Source: Epiperipatus broadwayi
Taxonomy: Eukaryota > Onychophora > Udeonychophora > Euonychophora > Peripatidae
DNA length: 64,000 bases
Assembly: GCA_028023455.1 (NCBI GenBank)
Contig: JAQFVV010000018.1
Coordinates: 9,628,771-9,692,770, forward strand
Direction: 5' to 3'
In this document: positions 1 through 12,400 of the stretch, piece after piece
Layout of the letters: each line of letters starts with the position of its first letter
How positions within the stretch are numbered: the stretch's first letter is position 1
The notes under the pieces: model-generated
What the model was told of the DNA's origin: nothing
Databases searched by the model: none
What the model saw: only the letters and a program-made list of their open reading frames with translations
Translations under genes and position numbers: made by a program

Positions 1-650
1 ACTTCAGAGTTTTAAGTAATGTTCAATAGATTTTCTCAAAAGAAGAAACTGAAGATTGATAATGATGGCTTAGAAGAAGTTAACTACATGTAATTTGCAA
101 ATTATTAATACATATGGAAACATAATGGGGTAAATTAATTATAGAATTGAACTTGAATGGAGTGCTTTTTTTAGAAATAACTTAATATTAAAAGAAAATA
201 TGCTTATGTGTTTGAAAAGAAAGGTTTTCAATAAATATTTCCCCAGTTTTTTCTTATGGATCTGAGCTTTGGATCCTTAACAAAAGAACAATACAGAGAC
301 TTCAGACCATTTAACAAAGTATGAAGAGATGTGTGTTAGGATGAACAAGAAGGGATCAAAAACAAAATAAAGGTGAGAAAATAAACATTATTGATATCAT
401 TGATAGAATTAAGAGACTGAAATGAAATTGAGCTGGACATATTGCAAGATGAGATAATAACAAATGGATAGTTAAAATTATAAACTGGATACCAATAGAT
501 TTTTTTAGACCTAGAAGGAGAGACCACAAATTAGATGAGTATCTGAAGTAAGATAATTATCTCATATGTTGTAGAAAAGAGAGGTTAAAGATAAGAGAAA
601 TTAGATTAAACTGCCTCAGAATTTTATCCTACAGTAGATTGATAATGGGT
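1..650 (+). pseudogene. RTE/BovB-like retrotransposon, C-terminal RT fragment
   Basis: A decayed non-LTR retrotransposon piece. Conceptual translation in shifting frames gives the region after the RT palm typical of RTE/BovB-like endonuclease-reverse transcriptases: a KVMFNxFSQ-like start, then MCLKRKVFNK at about 205-235, a YGSELW/LNKRTIQRLQ-like stretch at about 255-305, and LK-x-x-AGHIAR at about 415-455. The same motifs recur in the copies at 20281-22050 and 24590-26130, and nucleotide identity to those copies is obvious by eye (for example around 21430-21720). Many stops and frameshifts rule out function. The left edge is cut by the window, and the right edge near 650 is approximate. Confidence 0.75.
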
Positions 651-2048
651 TGGAAATGATGATGAATTAAACTTCTAATAATAAAATATCAAACCCTTAC
701 ATTCCAAATATCAATCTCTAGAATCTCTGTTAGCATCTTAGATCAGGAAGAAAGGTAGGGCTGTCTTTTTTATATATAAATAAGACATTGCCTTGACAGC
801 AGATTGAAGATTTTGGTATTGATAAGTATGGACTGCTTTCATGTGATTTATCTACTTTTTAAGCATGTGCATAATAAAATTAGGATCTAACTAATTGCAT
901 CATTCTAACATGGGAAGTAATAGATCAATTTTCAAAATTGTTTTTTTTTTCACATATAGCACAAATCTTGGGGGAAGGAGATATTAGACTGCATAATTTT
1001 TGGTTTTTCAGTAAAAACAATCCTAGGGCAAAAAATATCACCATATTCTCCATTTTGCATGAGCCACATTTTCCATTTTAACAATCAAGGCCATTTATTT
1101 CTTGACTTTATTGGATTTTATGATCTATTCCAGGTATTATAATTTGAACGTAAGTAAATCATTTTTTTATTCAAATAAATAAAGGTGACTTATTCTGCAC
1201 TCTTAAAAATGTAATTTAGTAATACCAATTATTTTTAATTTGCACATACCTGTGTATATAAGATTGCAATGGTTATATTTGTACATTCATGCAACAAAAT
1301 CTAGAGTTTTGGCAAATTATCCCAAGGTTGATCTAAATGAGGAGTTGAGACCTTGAATCCGATCACACCTTAGCTTCTTCACTAATGCTCCAAGATTTAC
1401 TAGCCTATGAATGACAAATATGAGGCTGCAGTGCGACAACTCTTTTAATTCATGTGAAGGCACTAGCAAAGGATGGAACATGAGACTCAGATAATAAATA
1501 ACTAAATTACTACATAAGTAAATAAACACACACACATCTATGGCTAATTAGATAATGCCTATTTGTATTCTAATAAAATATAAACTATATTAGTGAGATA
1601 TGGAGGGAATTGCAGCAGATTCTAAAAAGACCCTACACTATATTATAATTCAATACAGTTTAATTAGACAGATTCATTTCACAAAGATAATTAATAACAA
1701 GTGCATTGATTTCATCTACAAGTGTTCACAATAATGATGAGTGAATCATTATAGAATCTCATTTTTATGCATTCTATTAATTTATTTATTATAAAATGAG
1801 TTTATTAACAATTTTAATATTATCATCTACAATCAATCATGCCTTATTTATACTATGACCTTCCTATAGGTTTGCTATGGTTAAATATTCAAGAGTGATC
1901 AATAATAATTGCATCTATTAACAATACAAATCAAGCATTTATGTGCTCCCTATGCAGATTATTATATATCTATCAATGCTGAACTATTCTTAACATTATG
2001 GAGGAGTGAACTGGAGCTTTGTAATATGACTTCAGATGCTATGGTGTT
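651..2048. other. AT-rich spacer, nothing recognised
   Basis: No coding similarity, RNA gene or clear repeat structure was seen. It contains short poly-T runs and scattered AATAAA-like words expected by chance at this composition. Short open frames here have no recognisable motif. Confidence 0.5.
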
Positions 2049-2055
2049 ATGTATG

Positions 2056-2115
<60 letters not shown>
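2049..2115. repeat. (TA)n microsatellite
   Basis: A GTAT-rich entry (gtatgtatgt) runs into about 28 uninterrupted TA units. The Tyr/Ile-repeat open frames read through it on both strands are products of the repeat and are not genes. Confidence 0.95.
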
Positions 2116-2116
<1 letters not shown>

Positions 2117-3222
2117 CTAGAGTTGTGTGCATCTTGAATGTGCCATTACTCATGGGATTTCTTATCATGTAAGCAGTTCCCAAGGACCATGCAACTTGCT
2201 GTGAATTATGAAAACATTTAGTTCAGTGATTGGAGCAGCTTATATAACAATCTGGACTCTCGTATTCCAGTTCTAAAAGAGAGATGTCCAAACTCAGAAA
2301 GAAATGGGTTGACATTAAATCAGAAGCCCATTTATATATGTAAACATTCAGCAAGATGTAATGAGTGTATGTTCTTCCTAAAGACATACCATGCTAAATA
2401 TAATATTAACTATTAAACTTAATGTATGCAAATTATATAGTTTCTATCTGTGAAACTACCCTACACCAGTTCATGAATTAGCATTCTTAAGACATGCTAA
2501 AAGAATATTTAAAGTAATCTAATTTATTAACAAATCTCCATAGTTTATACTATAACTCAAAAGAGGGCTAAAGCATATCTGGGACTTAAGCAATACTTAT
2601 AATATGCTTTATAACTCATTCTTGCATTTATTAACTAATTATTTTATTAATGTGCAAACCTGATTATAACAACAAGAATAAGCTAAACATAATAGCTTAA
2701 TGAATATATTTAAGTTTTCAGAGTGGAGAGTTATGTATGTGTGCTAAAGAGTGACATCACTGAATTATGAGAGAGCTTCTAATCATCTCTCCCCAAATTT
2801 TATTCATTAGAATCAATCTCCGTTCTGAACTGGGCATAGCATAAATTATAAAATAAACATATATAAAACAAGAAAGTCATGACTGCAGATTAACAAGTAA
2901 TAGAATAATAACCGAATAAAGTTATTATTTAACAAGCATTACAAGTTTGAATTTGATTTAAATAGAGACAGGCAAGCTTACATGTATTATTTTAAAATTT
3001 TAACATATTTAACAATTTGAATTAGCTTTAAATTATAACATTTAAGATTTAGAAGTTTGTGCACATTACAGATTAGCTAGCTTAACTTTTAGATAATTGA
3101 TTAATAAATTTAGTCAAAGAGCTCTGTGGTTGAATAATACTAATCTCTTCCTTAGTGAGTCTTTTCTATGGCATCAGGCACTGATATCCATAGATGATCT
3201 GGTTCATTTTCCTCTCCTGGGC
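2116..3222. other. AT-rich spacer, nothing recognised
   Basis: No open frame with recognisable domains and no structured repeat was found. The sequence is uniformly AT-rich. Confidence 0.45.
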
Positions 3223-4119
3223 TGGCAGCTTTTTTAGCCATCAAACTTCATTTTCTAGTCAAGCCTTTTGACTGGCAACACTTACAATATATAGATAGTA
3301 AAGACAGAACCTCAATTACAAAAAATTGAGTTTTATACAAGCTTTGTTTACCCCACTATCAACTATAAAATGTGTTTACATTTTTGAAGATTAGCTATAA
3401 ATTTTATCTGGAGCCTAAAATCTATAAAATAAAACCCTTGGCCTCTTTCTTTGTTACTAGCATCATTCCCTAGTTCAAGTATTGTTCTTAGTTTAGTATT
3501 ATTAAAATATATATAGAAGTTCAATCTTACTTCTCTTAATTTGCTGATCCAGGTCTTTCAAAGAATTTCAACTTTATTTTAAAACAGAGTCAGATTCAAG
3601 TATTGTTCTTCACTTATTATCTTTTTTTTCCTTTTCTTTTAAATACTTTCAAATTCTAATATGAGTTGTATTAATTACTTGCAGGTATCTTTCTAAGAAC
3701 CTACAACTTTTTTTAAAAAAGCAGATTTTAAGTTTGTAAACATCTTACTAGATATGTGTGGAGACCCCCCCCCCCTAGAAATTGAAATTTATATACTAAG
3801 GCAAGTAAATGAGTTTTTTTAAACTTATGATACTTCAAATCTATATTGATTTAAAAAGTGGTAATGCCTTTAAATCTATTGCATTATAGCTTTCTTCATA
3901 TATATATATATATATATATATATTAAATCAATTATAATTACAATATATATATATATATATATAGGTGATTCCACACATATAACAATGTCCACACAACTTA
4001 TTTTAATTCTGCATTTTAAATTTATTTTAACATATGTGCTTTAAACATATGCCCATAATTATTACAATATACACTAATATAAAACATGCACACATACATG
4101 CAAATACCCATTATATACA
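3223..4119 (-). repeat. 3' LTR of decayed Gypsy element
   Basis: Left copy of the direct repeat. It aligns from about 3230 (agccatcaaacttcattttc) to 4119 (ttatataca) with 4568-5383. Relative to the other copy it carries a poly-C run near 3766-3776 and two (TA)n expansions at about 3898-3922 and 3943-3962. The left boundary is uncertain by about 10 bp. Confidence 0.7.
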
Positions 4120-4133
4120 CTATCCTTCCTCTA
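4120..4133 (-). other. Candidate polypurine tract
   Basis: Plus strand CTATCCTTCCTCT; the minus strand is the purine-rich AGAGGAAGGATAG directly beside the 3' LTR. The location and composition suit a plus-strand primer for reverse transcription. Confidence 0.5.
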
Positions 4134-4254
4134 TTATTAGTACTACACCATTAACTCTTAAATATGGTACTATCTAAATATATAAATTATATATGACTAC
4201 CTGTGAAGAAAGTAGAAAGAGGAAAAGAAAAAAAAGATATTAGTTAGTATCTCT

Positions 4255-4480
4255 TTCATGGGTAGTCTTTCTACATGGTTTTAAACTATGGGCATTGTAT
4301 GTCCCAATAACCACTCCATTATCTTCCAACACAAAATAATTTTCACTTAGGTGGTGTTTTATTTGATATGGACCCTTGTACAAAGAGGAAATTTTGCTAT
4401 AATTCCCCAACAACTTATTACTGGGTTGTGCTGTTCTAACTCATACCAATCTCCTATTCAAAAAACATGATTGAAGGTCT
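4255..4480 (-). pseudogene. Integrase C-terminus (GPY/F module) remnant
   Basis: Minus-strand translation gives an almost open stretch with the hallmark of the Ty3/Gypsy integrase tail: SSLYKGPYQI, then a region ending GTYNAHSLKPC. This matches the layout of the intact element's own tail (LYSGPYEI ... GIYNARQLKPY at 13040-13150), although the two are clearly different families. One stop lies in the upstream part (VRTAQPSNKL region). Nothing of RT, RNase H or the integrase core remains between the LTRs, so this is the last scrap of pol. Confidence 0.7.
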
Positions 4481-4560
4481 CTTTCTTCCTCTCCTGGATT
4501 GGTGACTTGTTTACACCCTCTTCTTAGCTGTAGACCTGTCCCCACAATGCAGACAGCAAC

Positions 4561-5383
4561 TGACCTTTTTTTGGCCATCAAACTTCATTTTCCAGTCAAG
4601 CCTTTTGACTGGCAACACAATATATAGATAATAGAGACTGAACCTTGATTACAAAAATTAAGAGTTTTATATAAGCTCTGTCTGCCCCCCTATCAGCTAT
4701 AAAATGTGTTTACAACATTTTTGAAGATTAGCTATAATTTCATCTGGAGCCTAAAATAAAACCCTTAGCCTCTTTTTTTGTTACTAACATCATTCACTAG
4801 TTCAAGTATTGTTCTTAGTTTAGTATTTTTAAAATATATATAAAAGTTTAATCTTACTTCTCTTAATTTACTGACTCAGGTCTTTCTAAGAATTTCAACT
4901 TTATTTTAAAACCTAGTCAGGTTCAAGCATTGTTCTTAGCTTATTATCTTTTCTTCCCTTTTTTTTAAACAATTTAAAATTTCAATATGAGTTTTATTAA
5001 TTACTTGCAAATGTCTTTTTAAGAACATAAAACTTTTTTTAACAAAGATTTTAAGTTTGTAAACATCTTACGATATATGTGTGGGAGCCCCCAGAAATTG
5101 ACTTTTATATGCTAAGGCAAATAAATGAAGAATTTTTTTAAATTTATGATACTTCAAATCTATATTGATTTAAAGAGTGGTAATGCCTTTAAATTTATTG
5201 CATTATAGTTTTCTTCATATATATATAGGTGGTTCCACACATATAACAATGTCCACACAATTTATTTTAATTCTGCATTTTAAGTTTATTTTAACATACA
5301 TGCTTTAAATATACACACATAATTATTACAATATACCCTAACATAAAATATGTGTGCATATATGCAAATACCTGTTATATACA
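4561..5383 (-). repeat. 5' LTR of decayed Gypsy element
   Basis: Right copy of the LTR pair. Read on the plus strand it runs from TGACC at 4561 to ...TATACA at 5383, giving TG...CA termini in either orientation. It aligns over its length with 3223-4119, with numerous differences and without the TA expansions. Confidence 0.65.
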
Positions 5384-5408
5384 TTATTTATAATCAAGTT
5401 GAATTAAT

Positions 5409-5412
5409 ATAT
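5409..5412. repeat. Target-site duplication (ATAT), left
   Basis: ATAT immediately precedes the TG of the 5' LTR and is repeated at 16026-16029 immediately after the CA of the 3' LTR. A 4-bp duplication is typical for Ty3/Gypsy integrases. In such AT-rich DNA a chance match is possible, but the exact position supports it. Confidence 0.7.
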
Positions 5413-8015
5413 TGAAACAGACAGATCGAAGAATCGATCTTAGTTTCATGGTTGTCATTTAAGAACGGTAATTCTAAACCACTATTTACCCGCAATGAGA
5501 CTTTTTCTATTCCAAGCCACATAAATTTTAAGTTATTTATTTTGTGTTTGTTTAAAAAGAATTTAATGTAAAGAGTATGAGTATAAATGTCACAAATCAT
5601 GATGAATAATATTCGTGTGTGTGTGGTTTGTGGATTTATATTAGCTCAATTTAAAAGTTTCAATTGCGTGTATATTTTCTTTAAATTTTAATTTTGCAAA
5701 TTATACAAAGTCATTTAAAAATGCTGATCAAAAGTCACATTCCTTTGATCAGTATTTTTAATCAAAATCTTACTTGTACAAAATGTATAGAATAATTAAT
5801 TTGTACTTTGATAAATTAAGATAATGAATTTATATTTTTGTATTCACGAATTCCGATGTAATTGTTTTGTCAATTTAGAATCATGTATTAAATTTAAAAA
5901 TAAATGAAAACCGAACAATGGAAATGAGAAACGTAGAACTCTTATCAAGAAAGGCAAATGCTATTGTATAGTCAAAAATTAGATATTGCTGGAGGCCGGA
6001 AAATCAAAGGAGGCGGAGTCATGAACTAAAACTAGGCAGAAAGGTCAACCGTAGCCATCTTAGATATAAGATAGACACTCTAACTTTTGACTTGGCTGTG
6101 CTTAGATCGTCTCAAGCTACAGCAAAGTAGTTGTTCCAGAGAAATCACTTCAACCGTTATTAAGAAGTTGCCCGGTAAACTGCAATAATGATGGGCTAAG
6201 TCCAAGAAGCTGATCCCTGTTCTGCCAATTTAAATCTTTCGTACCGCTGATCTGTAATGTTTTCCGTGCTTCCAGTCTTCCAAATTCCAACATTTAAATT
6301 AACCATGCCGTTCTAAGAAATTCAAAATGCGCGCCTACGTTCTTCATACATATCACCGCAAGAAGAAAAGCCGGACGAAGAAAGAATGGTAACTTTTGTT
6401 ACATGAACTTTTTAACTTTCCTCTCAGTAATAATTTTAAATTTAATCTGTTAACCTAATTAATTGCATGTAAATTTCTTGTTTTCCATTTGAAAATGTTA
6501 CACAAAAACCTGTCAGTAAATTTCTTCTCTAATATTTCTGTGCTCTAGTCTTTAGATGATAATTATTAATATTTGTGCCTACTAATAATCCATTTGTGAA
6601 TACATTTATATTTTTACTATTACTTATTTTACAAACAAAACGATGCCAATAATAATATTTCTCAACTCTAATTAAAGTCAGTAAAGTTTATCTCATAATA
6701 TTTATTATATTCATTTTAAAAGTAATTTTCTTTTATCGAACTAAAAATTGTTTCATTTATGTTGAGTTGAGAAATATTCAAGTATTTTTATTGTTTCTTT
6801 TACTTTGTCATGATATTTTAATCTACACTCCAAATCTCAAATACTTAAAATAGTCTAAAATTTTATTATATTTTTTTTATATATTATTACGGAGTAATAA
6901 TAATAAGTGAATATTTTATTGCTATTATTACCTTCCGAACAATCTGGGGAGTTATGGGTTTCAGAGTGAAATTAATTAATTGTTACTTTTGCGATCGTTT
7001 GATTTCGCCCTGTTATTATTGAATAGTTATATCAGGCTGTTGCGTAGAACATGTTACGGATAGATAAAATGGTTTATATAATTTCGTTTTAAAATCCACT
7101 TCCGATCACTCTTCCTCGATGTTACGGTGGCAATGCCTTTACCTTCGCCTAAGTTGGCGTCTCGTTTTACTACCATATGGAGAGAAAGAAATTCTTCTCC
7201 AGGTAATCTCTTGGATCACCGGGGTTCGAAAATGATCCCGGCTGGTTGTAGTGTCTCGGATCTACTTGGGGGCATTAAGACTTGTCAAAGTACAAGCCGC
7301 CCGGTATTCCGTCCATGCACCGCAAGTTATTATTGTAGTGTACCTTAATCCTTGCAACCATCAGTACATCAGTATTATATATTATATTTTTATATAAAAC
7401 CGCCTCCCATTTATCCGTATACGCAATGGTTTGAATCTATTAAATAAAACAACTTAATATAAGCTAGTAGTTAAATATTTTAAGTGCTCCAATTACTCTG
7501 ATTCTCATATCAACCTGTACAACCATTTAAACACATAAATATTGGCATGAGTTTGTTAATCAGTACAAACCGATTATTGATGACTAGCAGCAATTTATTA
7601 TAAAATACATATGAGAGTTTTACCGTACCTGTAAATAATATTATTCAATGCTTTCAATAATTTATTAAAAATTTATCTAACCTAATTTTGTCTCTCTTGC
7701 ATTATTACTCTCGACATCTAGTCAATCACCTGCTGTCTGTATCGACAACTTAAATATATACATTAAATTATTAGCCGTACCAATATCCCGACTATAAGGT
7801 ATCTATGAAATAGCTGATTGTAGGTAATTTAGTCTGTGTTTTTCGATGAGCTAGTAAAGGGAAAACCCCGTACCGTTGTAATATTGTCATCGGTGGGTCA
7901 TGCCAGGGTTTTGGGTTTGAATTTAGTTTGCATTTTGGAATTTATTCCTAGACGTGGACTGGGTTTGAATTCGGATTACTGTGTGTGATTAAGCATGGTG
8001 ATTTTTACCGGTACA
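5413..8015 (+). repeat. 5' LTR of the young Gypsy element (2603 bp)
   Basis: Starts TGAAACAGACAG and ends ACCGGTACA, so termini are TG...CA. It is nearly identical to 13426-16025. Differences seen: C6215 versus T14228; a T/C in the TTGTTTCTTT run near 6797; one T in the poly-T near 6872; C/T near 7312; G/A near 7468; an A/G plus a 2-nt indel near 7863-7880; and G/C near 7956. A TATATAAAA at 7391-7399 and an AATAAA at 7443-7448 are possible promoter and poly(A) words, but only about 50 bp apart, so the U3-R-U5 limits cannot be set. A short open frame (7127-7348, about 73 codons) lies in a GC-richer part and is retained in both LTRs. No domain is recognised in it. Confidence 0.96.
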
Positions 8016-9433
8016 GTGTTTAAAATTTTGGACGCCCTCCGTGGTGCTCGGATGAAGAAATCTCCCACACCCTGCAGAGTGAACAAGAGTAAATATTAAA
8101 TTATAGAAATATTCGATTTTTTTTTCATACCGTTGAGATATATATACTTTGCGTTATTAAAATGCGCAGTTTTAAAACGATGTTTTGAGTAAGTCAAATA
8201 TACTAATTTTTTTTTCACCCTTGCTTGCAAGTAGTTTCAGTTGAATAGATTGCCTTCTAATATTGTTAAGATAATATAGTGAGATTTTTTTTTTGAAAAA
8301 AAAAAGTGTGAAAGCGATTTTGAAGTTTTGTTTTAACGACAAAAATATTGAGAATAGTTTCAAAGCAAGTGAAAACCTGTATCGATTTTGTGCGTTTATT
8401 TAATTCAAAATAAACGAATGTTATTTCATAAATCTTTTTGCAAGTCAATTTTGTTGTGTTGTTTAAAAAAAAAAAAAAATAAAGCAAAGAAAGTAGGATT
8501 ACTTTTCATGTCTTACAAATAAACGCGTGTATGTGTGTATATATATTGTTTAATATAGAAGTCTTATCAAAGCCAGTGCATAATATAAATATCAGTTGAA
8601 TAAAGTTTGGCCGGAATATGTGCTATCCGATATTAAGTAGAGTAACCGTTTAGGTTAAGTTTTTTGTATAAAACCAATCAGCCAAATACAGTCGTCAAAG
8701 TGTTAACGGTATATACACTTACGTTATAGAAACTTGAAATTGTATGATAACCCCGCAGAAGTAGCGTTAATATTAAACGTTCTACATAAAACATTATGTT
8801 CTTGAATCAAATGATTTTATTAAGTCACGTAAAAAGTATATATTTGGGGATCAGTGGATTAAATTATCTATTGGTCACATGTTGCTGGCTGGCGCCTTTC
8901 AAATAAATTTGTCAGCAAATATGTTTGTCCATACAGCAGTGGTGAGTTTTGTTTGGTCTATAAAAGAGAGAAATGGTGATATATATATAGAGAGAGAGTT
9001 ACTGACAGTATTATAAGAATATTATTGTATTATATACTAATTGTTAATATGTTGTTTTATAGGACTGAGGAGAATAGTTCGAACTGGGTGAAATAAAGTT
9101 TTTTCTCTTCCCTTATTAATAATTTAGATACACGTTATCATATCATATATATACATGTAATAATAAAAAAAAAGTGAAAAGGGGTTTTATATAACAGAAA
9201 TCAAACGGAACGTAGGCGAAAAAAAAGAAAGGAAGGAAGACACACAAACTGGATGAGAAAGGCGGGAACAGTATCAGCAGCGGGGAAGGATTTGGCATAT
9301 AGGATCAGGGATCAGTATCTTTTATGAATATATACATAAATAAAAATATTTCGCAAATAACTAATTCACCTGCTAAAAAAAAAAACACACAATATAAAAG
9401 GAAGACAGTGTTTACGGGTTGAAACGGGTCAGA
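8016..9433 (+). other. Leader (5' untranslated region) of the Gypsy element
   Basis: About 1.4 kb between the LTR and the first ATG, with many stops in all frames, several A-runs and a short (TA)n(GA)n stretch near 8980-8998. It is unusually long for an element with a 3.7-kb ORF and may hold packaging or translation signals. No recognisable coding content was seen. Confidence 0.75.
8029..8046 (+). other. Candidate primer-binding site
   Basis: TGGACGCCCTCCGTGGTG begins 13 nt after the last LTR base. A TGG start, complementary to a tRNA CCA end, close behind the 5' LTR is what is expected. The spacing is larger than the usual 0-8 nt, and the tRNA was not identified. Confidence 0.4.
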
Positions 9434-12400
9434 ATGGACAAATCATTTGACCCTCAACACCTTTCGTTCAAAATTATAGATTTTTATGGGGAATACTGGG
9501 AAAACCCCCACGAACATGTCGACAGCTTAACAGATGCTTTCGAAATAACAGACCTAGATAATAAGCAACAAATGGCCATCATTCAGCATCATTTGAAATC
9601 AGTCGCCAAAGACTGGTGGACCATACTGAGAGGAAAACCTAGAACTTTTGAGGAGTACCGTGACAGGCTGCTAAGGACATTCTGGGGTGAGGAAAGACAA
9701 GAAATAGCATTGCGTAGCCTTATCAAAGAATGCTTTCCCGCAGGGAACCGACTTACCCTAACAAAATTTTTTTCGCAGCAAGCCACCAAGTTTTGTTCGT
9801 TGCACACTTTCAACTGGTCAGATTCCCGAGTTATTCGAATGATAGCATACAATATGCCACAAGAAGTTAGAGGGCTTATGATCAGTAGCCAAATACACAC
9901 TGTTTCTGAGATGACAAAGTTCTTGGAGACAGTAGACCAACACTTCATATCTCCGGCACCAGATAACAGTAAAAGTCAGCCCATTAAAACCATCCACCAG
10001 ATGACGAACCTAATTTCAGAGAAAGAAAACCAGGATCACCAAGCAAGTTACTTATGCCCGGTTATAGAAGTAAATATAGAAGACAACAGGGTTACGGTTT
10101 TGATTGACTCAGGCAGCCAAGCTTCAATCGTATCGGCAGCTTGGATCAATAACCTAAAAAGGACCCGCGAAATCATGCAGTTGCCAACTCGACCTATTCA
10201 ATTCACATTGGCAAATGGGAAAAAAATGCTAAGTGAAAACCGGCAAGTATGGCTGGAAGTTAAGATAAATCAGAGGCCGGTAGGACATACTTTTCTGGTG
10301 ATGACAGGACTTATTTACGACGTGGTGCTCGGCTCCGATTTTTTGGCCCACAATGATGGTGTTATCGATTATGAAAAGGGAAGATGCTCTTTCGGAAGTG
10401 AGGCAGTCGATTTCAAAATACCAATTACCCAGAGACCTGACTACAAAAGTTGTTTGGTCCAGGCAGTCGACCCAGCAGCGATCAGTAAAAAGGTTCAAGA
10501 GTCCATCCTCACGGAACCCAGGGACACAGATCAGATCGGAAAAATACTAAAGAAATATGAAGCTGTTTTTTCTCCTACACCGGGGGAGATTAGAGGATAT
10601 ACACACCGGATCCGTGTAAAGGAGGAGACGTACGTTCCGTCGAAAACTTACCCCATACCTTTTCAGTACAGAGGGGAAGTGGAAGCCCAGATTCATCAAA
10701 TGATTGAATGGGGTATTATTGAACGTGGCCCGTCACCTTATAACAACCCGTTGGTCGTGGTAAAAAAGAAAAATGGGAGTTTGCGTTTGTGTTTGGATGC
10801 ACGCAAGTTGAACAGCATTACTATCCCAGAAAGAGATGCTCCTCCACCTATTCAAGAGGTACTGGTGCGGCTGGCCGGTAAAACCATCTTTTCAACCTTG
10901 GATTTGACCGCGAGCTACTGGCAGTTGAATCTGGACCCTAGGGATCGGAAATATACGGCCTTCCGATATAATGGGTATACTCATATATTTAAAAGGGTCC
11001 CTTTTGGACTCATAAACAGTGGAGCAGGCTTAATGCGCTGTTTGCGGCAGGTCCTTTCCGATGAGATACAGGAGCATATGGTATGTTATATGGATGACTT
11101 GGTCATCGTTTCAGAAAACCTGCAGGAACATTTGCAACATTTGGAAAGGTTCCTCAGAGAATGCAGAGAAAAAAATATCACCGTAAATTTGGAGAAGAGC
11201 CGTTTTGCTATTGGCGAGATAACTTTCCTTGGCCATATCATCAACCAACATGGTATTAAGGCTCACCCCGATAAAATTGCCACGATAGAAAATTTCCCAA
11301 CACCAACTAAACCGAAGCAAGTCCGATCATTTTTGGGCCTTTGCAACTTCTATCACAAATTCTATCCGAACTTTTCCCAGGAAACTAGAAATCTCGTAGA
11401 CCTCATCAAGAAAAACCGCAAGTGGGAATGGACACCTTTTCATGACAAAGAACTCCTACATGTAAAAAAAAAATTTTTACAGGCTGTAATGCTGCACCAT
11501 CCGAATTTTCATCGCCCCTTTTATGTACAAACGGACAGCAGCAAACAAGGACTAGGAGCTATTTTATTTCAAATAAGTGATACCGGAGCTCACCAAGTTA
11601 TTTATTTTAGCAGCCGGGCATTGAAGGGGGCGGAAGTCCATTACACTACAACAGAACAAGAAACTCTGGCCATTGTGTGGGCATGCCAGAAATTCCGGCA
11701 ATTTCTTTTGGGATCTCAAGTAATCATTATCACCGATCATCGTTGCCTGGAGTTTCTCAACAAGAGTTTCCTGACTAATGACCGTTTAATCAGATGGAGT
11801 TTGACCCTCCAACAATTCCGGTACCAAGTCCAGTACTGTCCAGGGCGGGAAAATATTGTGGCTGACGTATTGAGTCGTCACCCTGTACCGATGAAGATAC
11901 AAAACCCTGAAATCAAGAACCAACCCTTGGAAGTTATGGCCACTACGACATCGAGTTCTGTAGAAACTGAACTGCGGAATTTGAGTTATTGGCAGAATAT
12001 ACAGTATTCCCATATCATTCATGATTTGTCCAAACCCTCGGATAAGAATCAGAAGCCACAAAGCAGATACCCCCATTTCCGGATTGAGGAAGGCACATTA
12101 CAAACCCGGACCAAGGATTACAGTGCTCCTTGGAAAATCGTGGTACCCAATAGGTTGAGGGCCCCTATAATTAAACATATACACCAATCCCTGGGACATT
12201 ATGGACCCAGGAAGATTGAAGAAGTGGCCCGTCGCCAATTTTACTGGCCGGGAATGTATCACCATATCACTTCCATAATCAGACAGTGCGATACCTGCGC
12301 GACTACGAAAGCTCCCAACAAGTCCTACGCGGGGAAAATAAAACCCGTGATGGCTACGAGACCGAACGAGATCCTTGCAATAGACCACTATGGTCCCTTG

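Larger units (their letters stand above)
3223..5383 (-). mobile_element. Internally deleted, decayed Ty3/Gypsy LTR element
   Basis: Two diverged direct repeats (3223-4119 and 4561-5383) flank about 440 bp that encode, on the minus strand, a Ty3/Gypsy integrase C-terminus. Read on the minus strand the order is 5' LTR, pol remnant, a purine-rich tract (complement of 4120-4133, AGAGGAAGGATAG), then 3' LTR. This is the expected order for an LTR retrotransposon that lost nearly all of gag-pol by internal deletion. Repeat ends are approximate but can be read as TG...CA. No target-site duplication was identified. The LTRs differ by many substitutions, indels and microsatellite expansions, so this is far older than the element that begins about 30 bp downstream. 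Confidence 0.7.

Noticed and set aside
1909-2183. Open frames with Tyr/Ile repeats on both strands
   Set aside because: They are translations of the (TA)n microsatellite and have no other content.
5394-5600. Minus-strand open frame of 68 codons at the 5' LTR start, repeated at 13401-13613
   Set aside because: It occurs twice only because the LTR is duplicated, it extends into flanking DNA in one copy, and no motif is seen.
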